From positions 1 to 8,081 of the forward strand of contig JALWEL010000182.1 in the NCBI GenBank assembly GCA_027014065.1: DNA of 8,081 bases, in the 5' to 3' direction. A program made the translations under genes and the position numbers. The first letter of the stretch is position 1. Each line of letters opens with the position of its first letter. A model generated the notes under the pieces. That model saw nothing but the letters and a program-made list of their open reading frames with translations. It ran no database searches and was not told where the DNA came from. This DNA comes from DHVE2 group archaeon. Its GTDB lineage: Archaea; Thermoplasmatota; Thermoplasmata; Thermoplasmatales; Aciduliprofundaceae. Shown here in pieces: positions 1 through 6,713 of the stretch.

Positions 1-1
1 A

Positions 2-130
2 GATTTATATGTGGGATTCTCTAATTTATATGATATCACGGCGTGGAATAAATTGGATTACTCCAAAAAACTGAAAGAGGAGAGAGATAAGCTAATAGCG
101 GAGGGGGAGGATGAGGGTGCCGGGGTGTGA
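2..130 (+). CDS. C-terminal end of an unrecognised protein (5' end outside window)
   Basis: This frame is open from the left edge to a TGA at 128-130 and encodes the last 42 residues of a protein. The fragment has an aromatic stretch (LYVGFSNLYDITAWNKLDY) followed by a charged tail rich in K, E, R and D that ends in EGEDEGAGV. No catalytic motif, membrane helix or known domain can be recognised in so short a piece. It is accepted as real because the other plus-strand frame at the edge stops quickly, and because this frame ends just before a short intergenic gap in a very gene-dense region. It is convergent with the DUF1616-like gene. The family cannot be named. Confidence 0.55.
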   Translation, partial: DLYVGFSNLYDITAWNKLDYSKKLKEERDKLIAEGEDEGAGV

Positions 131-135
131 TCGCG

Positions 136-140
136 TTTTT
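136..140 (+). terminator. Possible oligo-T terminator in a convergent 44-nt gap
   Basis: Five T residues lie 6 nt after the stop codon of the leftmost plus-strand gene. Archaeal RNA polymerase can stop at oligo-T without a hairpin, so this may end that transcript. The run is short. A weak inverted repeat (GTTCA at 145-149, TGAAC at 162-166, 12-nt loop) follows it. The whole gap between the convergent genes, 131-174, contains nothing else recognisable. Confidence 0.3.
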
Positions 141-174
141 ATGAGTTCAGAGGGCGAAAATTGAACCGGCGAAA

Positions 175-897
175 TCACGAATTCCTCAAATCGAAATAAA
201 CGTGCACGTTGGTGTAGAATTTTCCATTCACATAGAGATCGAATGATGCGAGGTTTTTGCCCGTGAGGTTACTCTTAGCTTGGAACATCAAAATTTTTTC
301 ATCTCCGGTGTTCAGGGTGAAATTTCTCATCTCCATCTGCTTTTTGTTTAAGGTGAAAACGACCCTGCAATCCGCATTTCCGTAATTTTGATTCTTCACG
401 TATATCTCGAATCCGAGGGTGGAATTGACCGTCGCGTTTTTGGGCCAGTGGTTGATGGCGATGTCTATCTCTTTGTAGTAAGAACTCTGTGATTCCACGC
501 CCACCCACACGCCTATTACGATTAGCATTAGGGCCAGCATAACGGCGGTGAACTTATCCGGCTTCTCAATCTTCGGCTTTTCAACCTCCAGCGATGAGGA
601 TAAGAAATAACCTACGATGGAAATCGCAGCTATTCCGATGAACATGGCAAAGGGGGTCAGAAGAGAAAATACCGCTAAAATGAGTGCAAGTGCTCCGGAA
701 ATGGCCACGGATACGCCGAAAGAGAGCAAAATGAGCTCTTCCAATTTCATATCTTTGTAGAGCATTTTGAGAAGGAAGAATCCAGAGGAGAAGAATAAAA
801 GGATTGAAATTCCGATGAATTTAACCATGGGATACGGATAGAAATACAGGATGAATCCGACTAAGGTCAGCAGGGCAACGATGTCCTTATCCCTCAT
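175..897 (-). CDS. DUF1616-like membrane protein with extracellular domain
   Basis: This encodes 240 residues. Five hydrophobic segments are visible at about residues 5-21, 24-46, 54-77, 79-101 and 116-134. They are followed by an outside domain of about 105 residues (135-240) with four N-X-S/T sequons, beta-rich in appearance and similar to the CARDB/Ig-like tails of archaeal surface proteins. A helix bundle plus a segment of the type 'NATVNSTLGFEIYVKNQNYGN' is what archaeal DUF1616 proteins look like; their function is unknown. The ATG at 895-897 is chosen because AGAGGAGA lies just upstream at 901-908. The frame also reaches a TTG at 913-915, but no Shine-Dalgarno precedes it. The gene overlaps the ABC ATPase gene by 11 nt, so the two are translationally coupled and probably act together, perhaps as an accessory subunit. 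The DUF1616 assignment is from memory of the family's appearance. Confidence 0.72.
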   Translation of the reverse strand: MRDKDIVALLTLVGFILYFYPYPMVKFIGISILLFFSSGFFLLKMLYKDMKLEELILLSFGVSVAISGALALILAVFSLLTPFAMFIGIAAISIVGYFLSSSLEVEKPKIEKPDKFTAVMLALMLIVIGVWVGVESQSSYYKEIDIAINHWPKNATVNSTLGFEIYVKNQNYGNADCRVVFTLNKKQMEMRNFTLNTGDEKILMFQAKSNLTGKNLASFDLYVNGKFYTNVHVYFDLRNS

Positions 898-1540
898 TTT
901 TCTCCTCTCTCGCAAGGTTTATTATTTCAGAAGCGATGTGATTTATTCTCGGGTCGTGTGTGGCAATTATTATCGTCGTGCCCATCTCTTTGTTTATCCT
1001 CATAAACAATTCGCTTATGTTCTTTGTGTTCTCATCGTCCAAGTTTGAAGTGGGCTCATCCGCAATCAGAATTTCCGGGTCGTTGGCTATGGCCCTCGCT
1101 ATCGCGCAGCGCTGCATCTCTCCGCCGCTCAGCGAGGTTGGCATCTCATACTTCAAATTCTCAATCTTCATGTATTTAAGGAGTTCATCCACCCTTTCTT
1201 TCCACTTCTTGCCGGCGAGTTTTAAGGGAAGGGCTATGTTCTCCATAACGTTCAAATCCTCTATGAGATTCATCTGCTGGAAAATTATGCCAATCTTTTC
1301 GAGCCTGAATTTTGCCCTTTTGTCCTCGTTCATCTTGAATATATCTTCTCCGTCTATCATCACGGTTCCTTCGTCGGGATGGTCGATTCCCGCTATAATG
1401 TTCAGAAGTGTTGTTTTTCCAATTCCCGAACGCCCTTCTATGAGCAAAATTTTGCCCTTATCTACATGGAAACTCACAGAATCGAGGACTTTTTTCTTTC
1501 CGTAGCTCTTGGAAACGTTCTTAACTTCGATTTGGCTCAC
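887..1540 (-). CDS. ABC transporter ATPase, MacB/LolD/FtsE type
   Basis: This encodes a 217-residue cytoplasmic ATPase of normal length for the LolD/MacB-NBD class, which drives FtsX-fold permeases. All motifs are intact: Walker A GRSGIGKTT (36-44), Q-loop FQQMNL (87-92) followed by the class-typical ENIALPL (100-106), signature LSGGEMQ (137-143), Walker B ILIADE (157-162) with catalytic E162, D-loop SNLD (165-168) and switch histidine H195. The start is GTG at 1538-1540. It is the only possible start, because an in-frame stop lies four codons upstream (1553-1555) and the next Met is residue 61. No Shine-Dalgarno is seen, and a TATA element lies about 26 nt upstream, so the mRNA is probably leaderless. 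No permease is encoded on this strand. The two FtsX-type permeases transcribed divergently 44 nt away are the obvious partners. Substrate unknown. Confidence 0.95.
   Translation of the reverse strand: MSQIEVKNVSKSYGKKKVLDSVSFHVDKGKILLIEGRSGIGKTTLLNIIAGIDHPDEGTVMIDGEDIFKMNEDKRAKFRLEKIGIIFQQMNLIEDLNVMENIALPLKLAGKKWKERVDELLKYMKIENLKYEMPTSLSGGEMQRCAIARAIANDPEILIADEPTSNLDDENTKNISELFMRINKEMGTTIIIATHDPRINHIASEIINLAREEKNEG
901..908 (-). promoter_or_regulatory. Shine-Dalgarno deciding the start of the DUF1616-like gene
   Basis: Read on the minus strand, AGAGGAGA is followed by AAA and the ATG at 897. It lies inside the end of the ABC ATPase gene, which suits coupled translation. It favours this ATG over the TTG 18 nt upstream, which has no such element. 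Confidence 0.6.
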
Positions 1541-1546
1541 AACGAC

Positions 1547-1559
1547 ATAAAGTTAATAA
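1547..1559 (+). promoter_or_regulatory. Probable TATA/BRE promoter of the permease operon
   Basis: On the plus strand, ATAAAG (BRE-like, 1547-1552) is followed by TTAATAA (TATA-like, 1553-1559). Its centre is about 29 nt before the ATG at 1585, again fitting a leaderless transcript. The match is weaker than for the opposite promoter. The better TATATAT at 1563-1569 is too close to the ATG (19 nt) to start transcription ahead of this gene. Confidence 0.45.
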
Positions 1560-1562
1560 GGG

Positions 1563-1575
1563 TATATATCTTTTG
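1563..1575 (-). promoter_or_regulatory. TATA/BRE promoter of the ABC ATPase operon
   Basis: On the minus strand, 1575 to 1563 reads CAAAAGATATATA: a purine-rich BRE followed by a good archaeal TATA box. The box centre (about 1566) is 26 nt from the first base of the GTG start (1540), the usual distance from TATA to transcription start. This predicts a leaderless mRNA and agrees with the absence of a Shine-Dalgarno. Confidence 0.65.
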
Positions 1576-1584
1576 CGAGCCTAA

Positions 1585-2583
1585 ATGATTTCGCCCTTGA
1601 GGTACGTTGTTTCGCTTACAAAGCGTTCAAAGCTCACTGTTATAACCATCGCCATAGTGGTTATGTTTGTCACTTCCACTCTGATTATAGTGTACAGCTT
1701 CGAGCTTAGCAATAAGGCCTTGATTGAGAAATTCGAGTCAAATTATTATCTCATCTCCTCATCGGACAATTTGCTAGACAGCCGCGTGAATTTGCATATG
1801 GAAAATGCGGCGTATTTCTGGGTCGAACAAGCGAAAGTGAATAATGTGTCCACGTATATAGTGGGGATATACGACCCGCATAACATCTTAGGCGGCTATT
1901 ACTCATGCGATTTGGATCGAATCATAGTGGGCTCCGATTTGAATGTGGGAAAGAATGTGCACGTGGAATTTGACCACGAGGAATTAAATCTTACGTTGGA
2001 CAGGAGAATGAGCTTTTCCTTCTTCCCTAATTACTGGGCTGTGGTGAATTACACACTTCTCTCCGGTCGTCAGGCAAATTTTGTGATAGTGGATAAATAT
2101 ATGAAGATAGATGGTTATCAAACGAAAAGTCTCACTGTGCTTTCCTCTTTTTATGAAAAAACGGCGGAGGAGATAAGCTTTGATTTGTTTCTTCTGGATT
2201 TGATTTCAATGATAGTTATTTACCTGTTTATTAACGCTCTTCTAACGATAGAGATAAAGGAGAATGTGAAGAAAATCGCAATAATGCGTGCAATAGGCTC
2301 AACGAAGAAGAACATAGCTGCCCTTTACCTTCTCCGCTCCCTATACATTGGCTCTGCAGGCACAGTGCTCGGCTTCTCCGTCGGGGTTGCTCTCGCTTAT
2401 CTTCTGGCTGCGATCATTCCTCTATTCGGGATGCTTACCTACTTCAACATATATATACCCCATGTGGTGTTTTTCGCTGATCTTCTAATTGCCGTAGTTG
2501 GAAGCTTAATAGCCGCTATATCCCCTATTTATTCCACTCTGAAAATCGACATAATCCGCGGAATGAAGGGGGTGCTCTCTTGA
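1585..2583 (+). CDS. FtsX/MacB-type ABC permease, short subunit
   Basis: This encodes 332 residues with the FtsX topology: helix 1 at about 17-38, an outside domain at 39-199, and helices at about 200-222, 252-280 and 292-315. The cytoplasmic loop before helix 3 carries the family's hallmark IAIMRAIGSTKKNI (231-244), which couples to the ATPase. The ectodomain is a reduced MacB periplasmic-core-like domain; RIIVGSDLNVGKNVHVEF (112-129) resembles the core's 'vvGsdla..Gd.v.l' segment. The ATG at 1585 is the first possible start, since TAA directly precedes it in frame; there is no Shine-Dalgarno and the transcript is probably leaderless. The stop overlaps the start of the next permease by 4 nt, so the two are probably made in step and form a LolC/LolE-like heterodimer. 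Its ectodomain is about 160 residues, against about 1200 in the partner. Confidence 0.88.
   Translation: MISPLRYVVSLTKRSKLTVITIAIVVMFVTSTLIIVYSFELSNKALIEKFESNYYLISSSDNLLDSRVNLHMENAAYFWVEQAKVNNVSTYIVGIYDPHNILGGYYSCDLDRIIVGSDLNVGKNVHVEFDHEELNLTLDRRMSFSFFPNYWAVVNYTLLSGRQANFVIVDKYMKIDGYQTKSLTVLSSFYEKTAEEISFDLFLLDLISMIVIYLFINALLTIEIKENVKKIAIMRAIGSTKKNIAALYLLRSLYIGSAGTVLGFSVGVALAYLLAAIIPLFGMLTYFNIYIPHVVFFADLLIAVVGSLIAAISPIYSTLKIDIIRGMKGVLS
2568..2574 (+). promoter_or_regulatory. Shine-Dalgarno for the TTG start of the giant permease
   Basis: GGGGGTG, one base from the ideal GGAGGTG, ends 5 nt before the TTG at 2580-2582. It sits in the last codons of the preceding permease and supports the rare TTG start. 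That start is also needed to keep the first membrane helix complete. Confidence 0.6.
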
Positions 2584-5500
2584 TTTTAGGGAAGAAGATA
2601 ATCATTCCCATATTCATCCTTTTCCTGCTATTTGCTTCCATGTACATCTCCCTCGTTTCAATTTATAATATGCCCGAGAAGATGATGGGCGGTAACGGGG
2701 TATATGTGCTCACGTCTTCCACGGACAAAAATCCAATAAGGAGCAATTTGAACATAGGAATCGCGTACGGACTGGAAAACATGAGTTATATCCAGGCGGT
2801 GAGCCCGGAGATTTTTGTGTTCACCGTTTTGAAAGACAGGCCGGTTACTATTCGCGGCGTAATATTCGAAAAATTTCTGAAGTTGGAGAATGGAACAATG
2901 CTCGACGGAGAAATGCCAAACACCGTAGATGGGGCCATGGCCGGTGCGGACATTGCGAAAGTTCTTGGCATCAAAGTTGGAGACAAGCTAACCCTTTACG
3001 GCTCGTTCACTTCAAGCATTGCTGTTGTGAATGTGACGGGGATATATAGAACGGGCGACCCTGCGGATGATGAGATAATGGTCTCACTTCCAACTGCAAG
3101 AAGACTCGCGGGCATAAAGAATGGGCAGGTATCGATAATAAGAGTGAAGACCCATAACGTGGAGAAGGTTAATGAGCTCATGAGCGAGCAGTATCCAAAA
3201 TTCACCGCGGAGTTGAACGCAACATCGCAAATATACGTAGGTGAGAGATTAAATTTCACGGCGACAATCAAAAATATGGGCTCGAAGGGAGGGAATGCAG
3301 AGGTAAGCGTGTCTTTTCAGGGGAAATACAGAAACAGCACAATTTACATCGAGAATGAAAGAAAAATCAGCATGTCATTTTTAGCGGAGAAAAGCGGAAA
3401 GTACAATTTAACAGTGGTGGTGAAGAATGATATTTTCTATTACACCTGCTACACACAGGTGGCCGTGATGGACAAGCCCGTATTTGTGCAGGGATCCAGC
3501 TTCGCATACGTAGATACTCCTACGGAGTACATATTCACCAGCGTGCATAATGAAACAATTGATTCCGGAATACTCAATGTTAGCGGCCCGAACAATTATT
3601 TGAAGAGCTATCAGGTGAAGGGAAACGTGAGCGTTATTTTCCCTAACACTGGCAATTACACCCTCGATTTCAGAGGACATGGGTATTTGGAGAAAAGGTT
3701 CAACGTGAGCGTTTACGGCAGGGTGGAATTGGAGAGCATAGCCACCATATATCCCGAGCCGTTAAACGGGACCATATACGTTGAGAAGGGCGGAGAGATA
3801 CGAGTTTTAACCTCCGGAACCCCTTATGTGGCCTTAGACAACGGGAGCTACGTCGAAAAATCGTATCTGCAACTTCCGGAAGAGATGGAAGGAAACCATG
3901 TTCTGGCTGTTAGAGTTCTGAAGGGTAATTATATGGGAGAGGGGAAATTCACGATTCACGTAGTTCAAAATTACACGCCTTTAATAATTTCTCCCGTTAC
4001 AAATGGCTCATCGGTGGTTTACGGTGAGAACCTGAGCTTTGAGCTCAGAGATCCTGTGCCAATACGGGAAATAGAATACGAGGTGAATTCTCATAATTTC
4101 ACCGTTTTTCCAAACCAAAGTTTCGATCCGAGTGTGGATAATTACACTTACAATCTGACGATTGGAGTCAACAGCGTTCGATTTGATTTGGACATATCTT
4201 TCCAGGATTACTGGAACAGGAGCACACATTTGAATCTCACATGCCCCGTTATTCTCCGAGAAGACATAATCAAACCGGAGATAGTTGTGAGCAATATCAC
4301 TATATGGGGCGGGAACAGAACTTTGGTGAGAGCTACGGATAATGTGGAAGTTGCAAACATATCCGCTTATTTTTACGGGCATTATTTTAACGCAACGGGT
4401 GATTCTGTTTACATAAGCACTATGTTCAGGATTAGCGGCGAGGTTGAATACGTTCCACAGGGTTCTTACGAGGTTCATGTGATTGCATATGACACATCTG
4501 GAAATATGAACGAGACAAATTTCACAATAACCATAAATAACAACAACGAGAGGAACCCGCCGGTTATCGTTGGCCCGAGCTATTACAATTTGAGTTCGGG
4601 TATTGTGGAATTCAAAGCATTCGACAACGTTGGACTTTGGAAGATATCTTGTTACGAAGGACCGAATCTGATAAAAGAGTCCACAGGGGGTATTTTGAAT
4701 CTAACAAGCGGAGATTTGACGAACGGAACGCATAAATTGGAAATAGAAGCGGTTGATTTGAATTTCAATTACGGCTATTTTTCCACTGTAATTGTGAAAA
4801 ATTACACAGATACAACTCCTCCCAGTATCTCGGTGAGCTCCTTGGAGATATGGGGTGGGAATTCAACGGTTGTTAGCGCCACGGACGATGTGAAGGTTCA
4901 GAAAATATCGGTGCATGTGTTCGGAAATTATTTTAATGGCTCTTCTCGGGTTGTGGTGAAGACTCAATTCTCCAACGATACCGGCATTTATTTCGAACCG
5001 CCGGGGAACTATACTATGGAAGTTACAGCTTGGGATATAAACGGAAACTCAAATTCCTCTTTATTCGTTTTGAAGATAAACAATACGGGAGAGAGAAATC
5101 CCCCCGAATTTTTGCCATGGGTCACGGGGGAATATAACGCATCCGAGAACATAAGCGTGAGGGCATTCGACAACGTCGGAATCCGCGATATGTGGGTTCT
5201 TTACGATGGGGATCTAATATCCAATTCCACCGGAGATAATCTCACTTTTCCCGCTTCCCTTCTTCCATGTGGTTATTCATCAGTGAGTATTTACGCTCGA
5301 GACATGAATGGAAATGTGAAAAATGAAACGGTGAAGCTGTTAATATTAGATGATATTAAACCGGAGCTTTTGGTGAAAGAGGCCACGGAGTGGGGAGGCA
5401 ACACAACAAAAATAACTGCTTGGGATAATGTTAGAGTTTCTTTTATGAGCGCATTTTTCATGGGTCGCTACTACAACTCTACAAACTCTACGCTCCTAAT

Positions 5501-6713
5501 AAATACCGAATTTGAGAACGCCACGAGGGTTTGGTATCTTCGCGACGGTATATATTCTATAAATTTGCTCATTCGAGATTCCTCCGGTAACGAGAACAAT
5601 CAAACGTTTACCTTAATAATTGACAACAATGGAGAAAGAAATCCTCCGGTGATAAAAGGTCCTTCCTACGGGGCAATCAATCTCACCACGAGCCTCTCAT
5701 ACTCGGGATTTGATAATGTGGCCGTAAAGAAGATGTGGGTGACCTGCAACGGCACGGTGGTAATATCTAAGAATGCTTCTCATATTCAAATTACACAACC
5801 CATGCTCTCGAATGGATGGCAGAACATAACGGTTTGGGCAGAGGATGTGAACAATAATACCGCTTCTATCAATGCATTGGTCTTTGTGGAGAGCGTGAGA
5901 AAGGTTGAAGTGAAAGCATCCTTGCTTAATTCTACTATAACCACCAGGGAGAGGGGCATAGTGGTGGTGGATATGGTAAATAGCAATGTCGAAGGTTATT
6001 ACAATTTAACACTTAAGTTGGATGGGAATATTTATTATTCTTCACAAATTTTCCTCAAACCCTACGAGAGAAAGAGCATATACATTTATCTCCCCTATCT
6101 GGATGAAGGGGTGCACCACGTAACAGTGGAGAATCAAACTCTTAATTTAGATGTGGAGAAGAGCATTGTGGAAAAGCTTCCAACCGATTTGGTGCTCAAA
6201 TACTCCAAGGATTTGAAGTTCACCGAGAGCAAGGGAGTGATTTACAAAGGATTCCAGATATCAGAGGGAAATTTCATTTTGGTCATCTCTGCACTCATTG
6301 CGGTCACCTTCATTCTACTGTTCTTCGGAATTTATTCCACAACCATAAAATCAATGAAGATGTCCAATGTGGGAATTCTCAGGGCAATAGGCGCCAGCAA
6401 CAGGCAGATATTCTCAATGTACATCAAAGAAGCATCTCTCTACATAATCGCACCTGTTGTTTTGGGAATATTTGGAGGGTATTTCTTGGTGCTCTTCATC
6501 GATGGCTTGAATCTCCTCACAGCTTTCGGGCATCGTTTAATAATAACTCCCACAATTTCGGATATCCTGGAGGTAGTTGCTATCGGGCTAATATTTACGT
6601 TTGTTTCGACGATCATTATATTCAGGAGCCTGATTAAAAGCCACGTAGTGCATATTTTGGGTCGAGAAAAAAATGCGAGGGTGGTTAATTTAGAAGAGTT
6701 ACTTGGGGATTAA
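2580..6713 (+). CDS. Giant FtsX/MacB-type ABC permease with about 1000-residue Ig-like/CARDB-like insert
   Basis: This encodes 1377 residues; MacB/LolC-class permeases usually have about 400-650. In order: membrane helix 1 (about 6-27); a MacB-type core ectodomain (about 30-206) with GADIAKVLGIKVGDKLTLYG and a following VTGIYRTGD segment; a CARDB-like domain (207-298); less defined beta-rich domains (about 299-560); three tandem double-Ig units (562-1105); a second CARDB-like domain (1106-1195); then helices at about 1232-1254, 1288-1312 and 1325-1350. VGILRAIGASNRQI (1264-1277) is the FtsX coupling-loop hallmark, so the permease core appears intact and only the outside part is expanded. I count about 57 N-X-S/T sequons, essentially all outside. 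The start is TTG with a good Shine-Dalgarno, and TTGA overlaps the previous stop. Likely partners are the short permease and the divergent ATPase. The cargo or signal is unknown; surface-layer work or mechanotransmission is inference. Confidence 0.9.
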   Translation: MILGKKIIIPIFILFLLFASMYISLVSIYNMPEKMMGGNGVYVLTSSTDKNPIRSNLNIGIAYGLENMSYIQAVSPEIFVFTVLKDRPVTIRGVIFEKFLKLENGTMLDGEMPNTVDGAMAGADIAKVLGIKVGDKLTLYGSFTSSIAVVNVTGIYRTGDPADDEIMVSLPTARRLAGIKNGQVSIIRVKTHNVEKVNELMSEQYPKFTAELNATSQIYVGERLNFTATIKNMGSKGGNAEVSVSFQGKYRNSTIYIENERKISMSFLAEKSGKYNLTVVVKNDIFYYTCYTQVAVMDKPVFVQGSSFAYVDTPTEYIFTSVHNETIDSGILNVSGPNNYLKSYQVKGNVSVIFPNTGNYTLDFRGHGYLEKRFNVSVYGRVELESIATIYPEPLNGTIYVEKGGEIRVLTSGTPYVALDNGSYVEKSYLQLPEEMEGNHVLAVRVLKGNYMGEGKFTIHVVQNYTPLIISPVTNGSSVVYGENLSFELRDPVPIREIEYEVNSHNFTVFPNQSFDPSVDNYTYNLTIGVNSVRFDLDISFQDYWNRSTHLNLTCPVILREDIIKPEIVVSNITIWGGNRTLVRATDNVEVANISAYFYGHYFNATGDSVYISTMFRISGEVEYVPQGSYEVHVIAYDTSGNMNETNFTITINNNNERNPPVIVGPSYYNLSSGIVEFKAFDNVGLWKISCYEGPNLIKESTGGILNLTSGDLTNGTHKLEIEAVDLNFNYGYFSTVIVKNYTDTTPPSISVSSLEIWGGNSTVVSATDDVKVQKISVHVFGNYFNGSSRVVVKTQFSNDTGIYFEPPGNYTMEVTAWDINGNSNSSLFVLKINNTGERNPPEFLPWVTGEYNASENISVRAFDNVGIRDMWVLYDGDLISNSTGDNLTFPASLLPCGYSSVSIYARDMNGNVKNETVKLLILDDIKPELLVKEATEWGGNTTKITAWDNVRVSFMSAFFMGRYYNSTNSTLLINTEFENATRVWYLRDGIYSINLLIRDSSGNENNQTFTLIIDNNGERNPPVIKGPSYGAINLTTSLSYSGFDNVAVKKMWVTCNGTVVISKNASHIQITQPMLSNGWQNITVWAEDVNNNTASINALVFVESVRKVEVKASLLNSTITTRERGIVVVDMVNSNVEGYYNLTLKLDGNIYYSSQIFLKPYERKSIYIYLPYLDEGVHHVTVENQTLNLDVEKSIVEKLPTDLVLKYSKDLKFTESKGVIYKGFQISEGNFILVISALIAVTFILLFFGIYSTTIKSMKMSNVGILRAIGASNRQIFSMYIKEASLYIIAPVVLGIFGGYFLVLFIDGLNLLTAFGHRLIITPTISDILEVVAIGLIFTFVSTIIIFRSLIKSHVVHILGREKNARVVNLEELLGD
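4263..4808 (+). repeat. Double-Ig repeat unit 1 in the giant permease (residues 562-743)
   Basis: This is a protein-level repeat of 182 residues. The first half starts with a KPEI strand, IWGGN (575-579) and a TDNV turn, and ends near a YDTSGN segment. The second half starts at ERNPP (657-661), with FDNV at 681-684 and a loop resembling the bacterial Ig family Big_7. ISCYEG gives it one of the few cysteines in the ectodomain. Confidence 0.8.
4809..5351 (+). repeat. Double-Ig repeat unit 2 in the giant permease (residues 744-924)
   Basis: This unit has 181 residues, with landmarks IWGGN (757-761), TDDV in place of TDNV, ERNPP (838-842) and FDNV (863-866). At the DNA level it is closest to unit 1 around the second-half FDNV site, where GCATTCGACAACGTYGGA is shared. 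Elsewhere the copies have diverged, which points to an old duplication kept by selection on the protein. Confidence 0.8.
5352..5894 (+). repeat. Double-Ig repeat unit 3 in the giant permease (residues 925-1105)
   Basis: This unit has 181 residues, with landmarks EWGGN (937-941), WDNV, ERNPP (1019-1023) and FDNV (1044-1047). Its second half shares with unit 1 a cysteine at the same place (WVTCNG against ISCYEG). It is followed directly by the second CARDB-like domain. Confidence 0.8.

Noticed and set aside
145..166. Inverted repeat GTTCA/TGAAC between the first two genes as a strong hairpin terminator
   Set aside because: The stem is only 5 bp with a 12-nt loop, and no T-run follows it on the plus strand. 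The oligo-T at 136-140 is the better, though still weak, candidate.
898..915. Longer version of the DUF1616-like protein starting at TTG 915
   Set aside because: No Shine-Dalgarno precedes the TTG, whereas AGAGGAGA sits directly before the ATG at 897. The extra six residues add only charged residues.
960..1505. Long plus-strand open frame opposite the ABC ATPase gene
   Set aside because: It is antisense to an ATPase with every motif intact, its translation has no recognisable domain, and its composition fits a mirror of the minus-strand codons.
1563..1569. TATATAT as the promoter of the plus-strand permease operon
   Set aside because: Its centre is only 19 nt before the ATG, so transcription would begin inside the gene. 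It fits the minus-strand ATPase gene at 26 nt much better.
4008..4478. Minus-strand open frame of about 156 codons inside the giant permease gene
   Set aside because: It lies opposite the start of the Ig repeat region, has no Shine-Dalgarno or promoter that I can see, and its translation has no coherent domain.
4263..5894. Tandem repeats considered as a CRISPR-like or mobile-element structure
   Set aside because: The period is about 543 nt, always a multiple of three, the reading frame is open throughout, and DNA identity is low. It is a repeat of protein domains.
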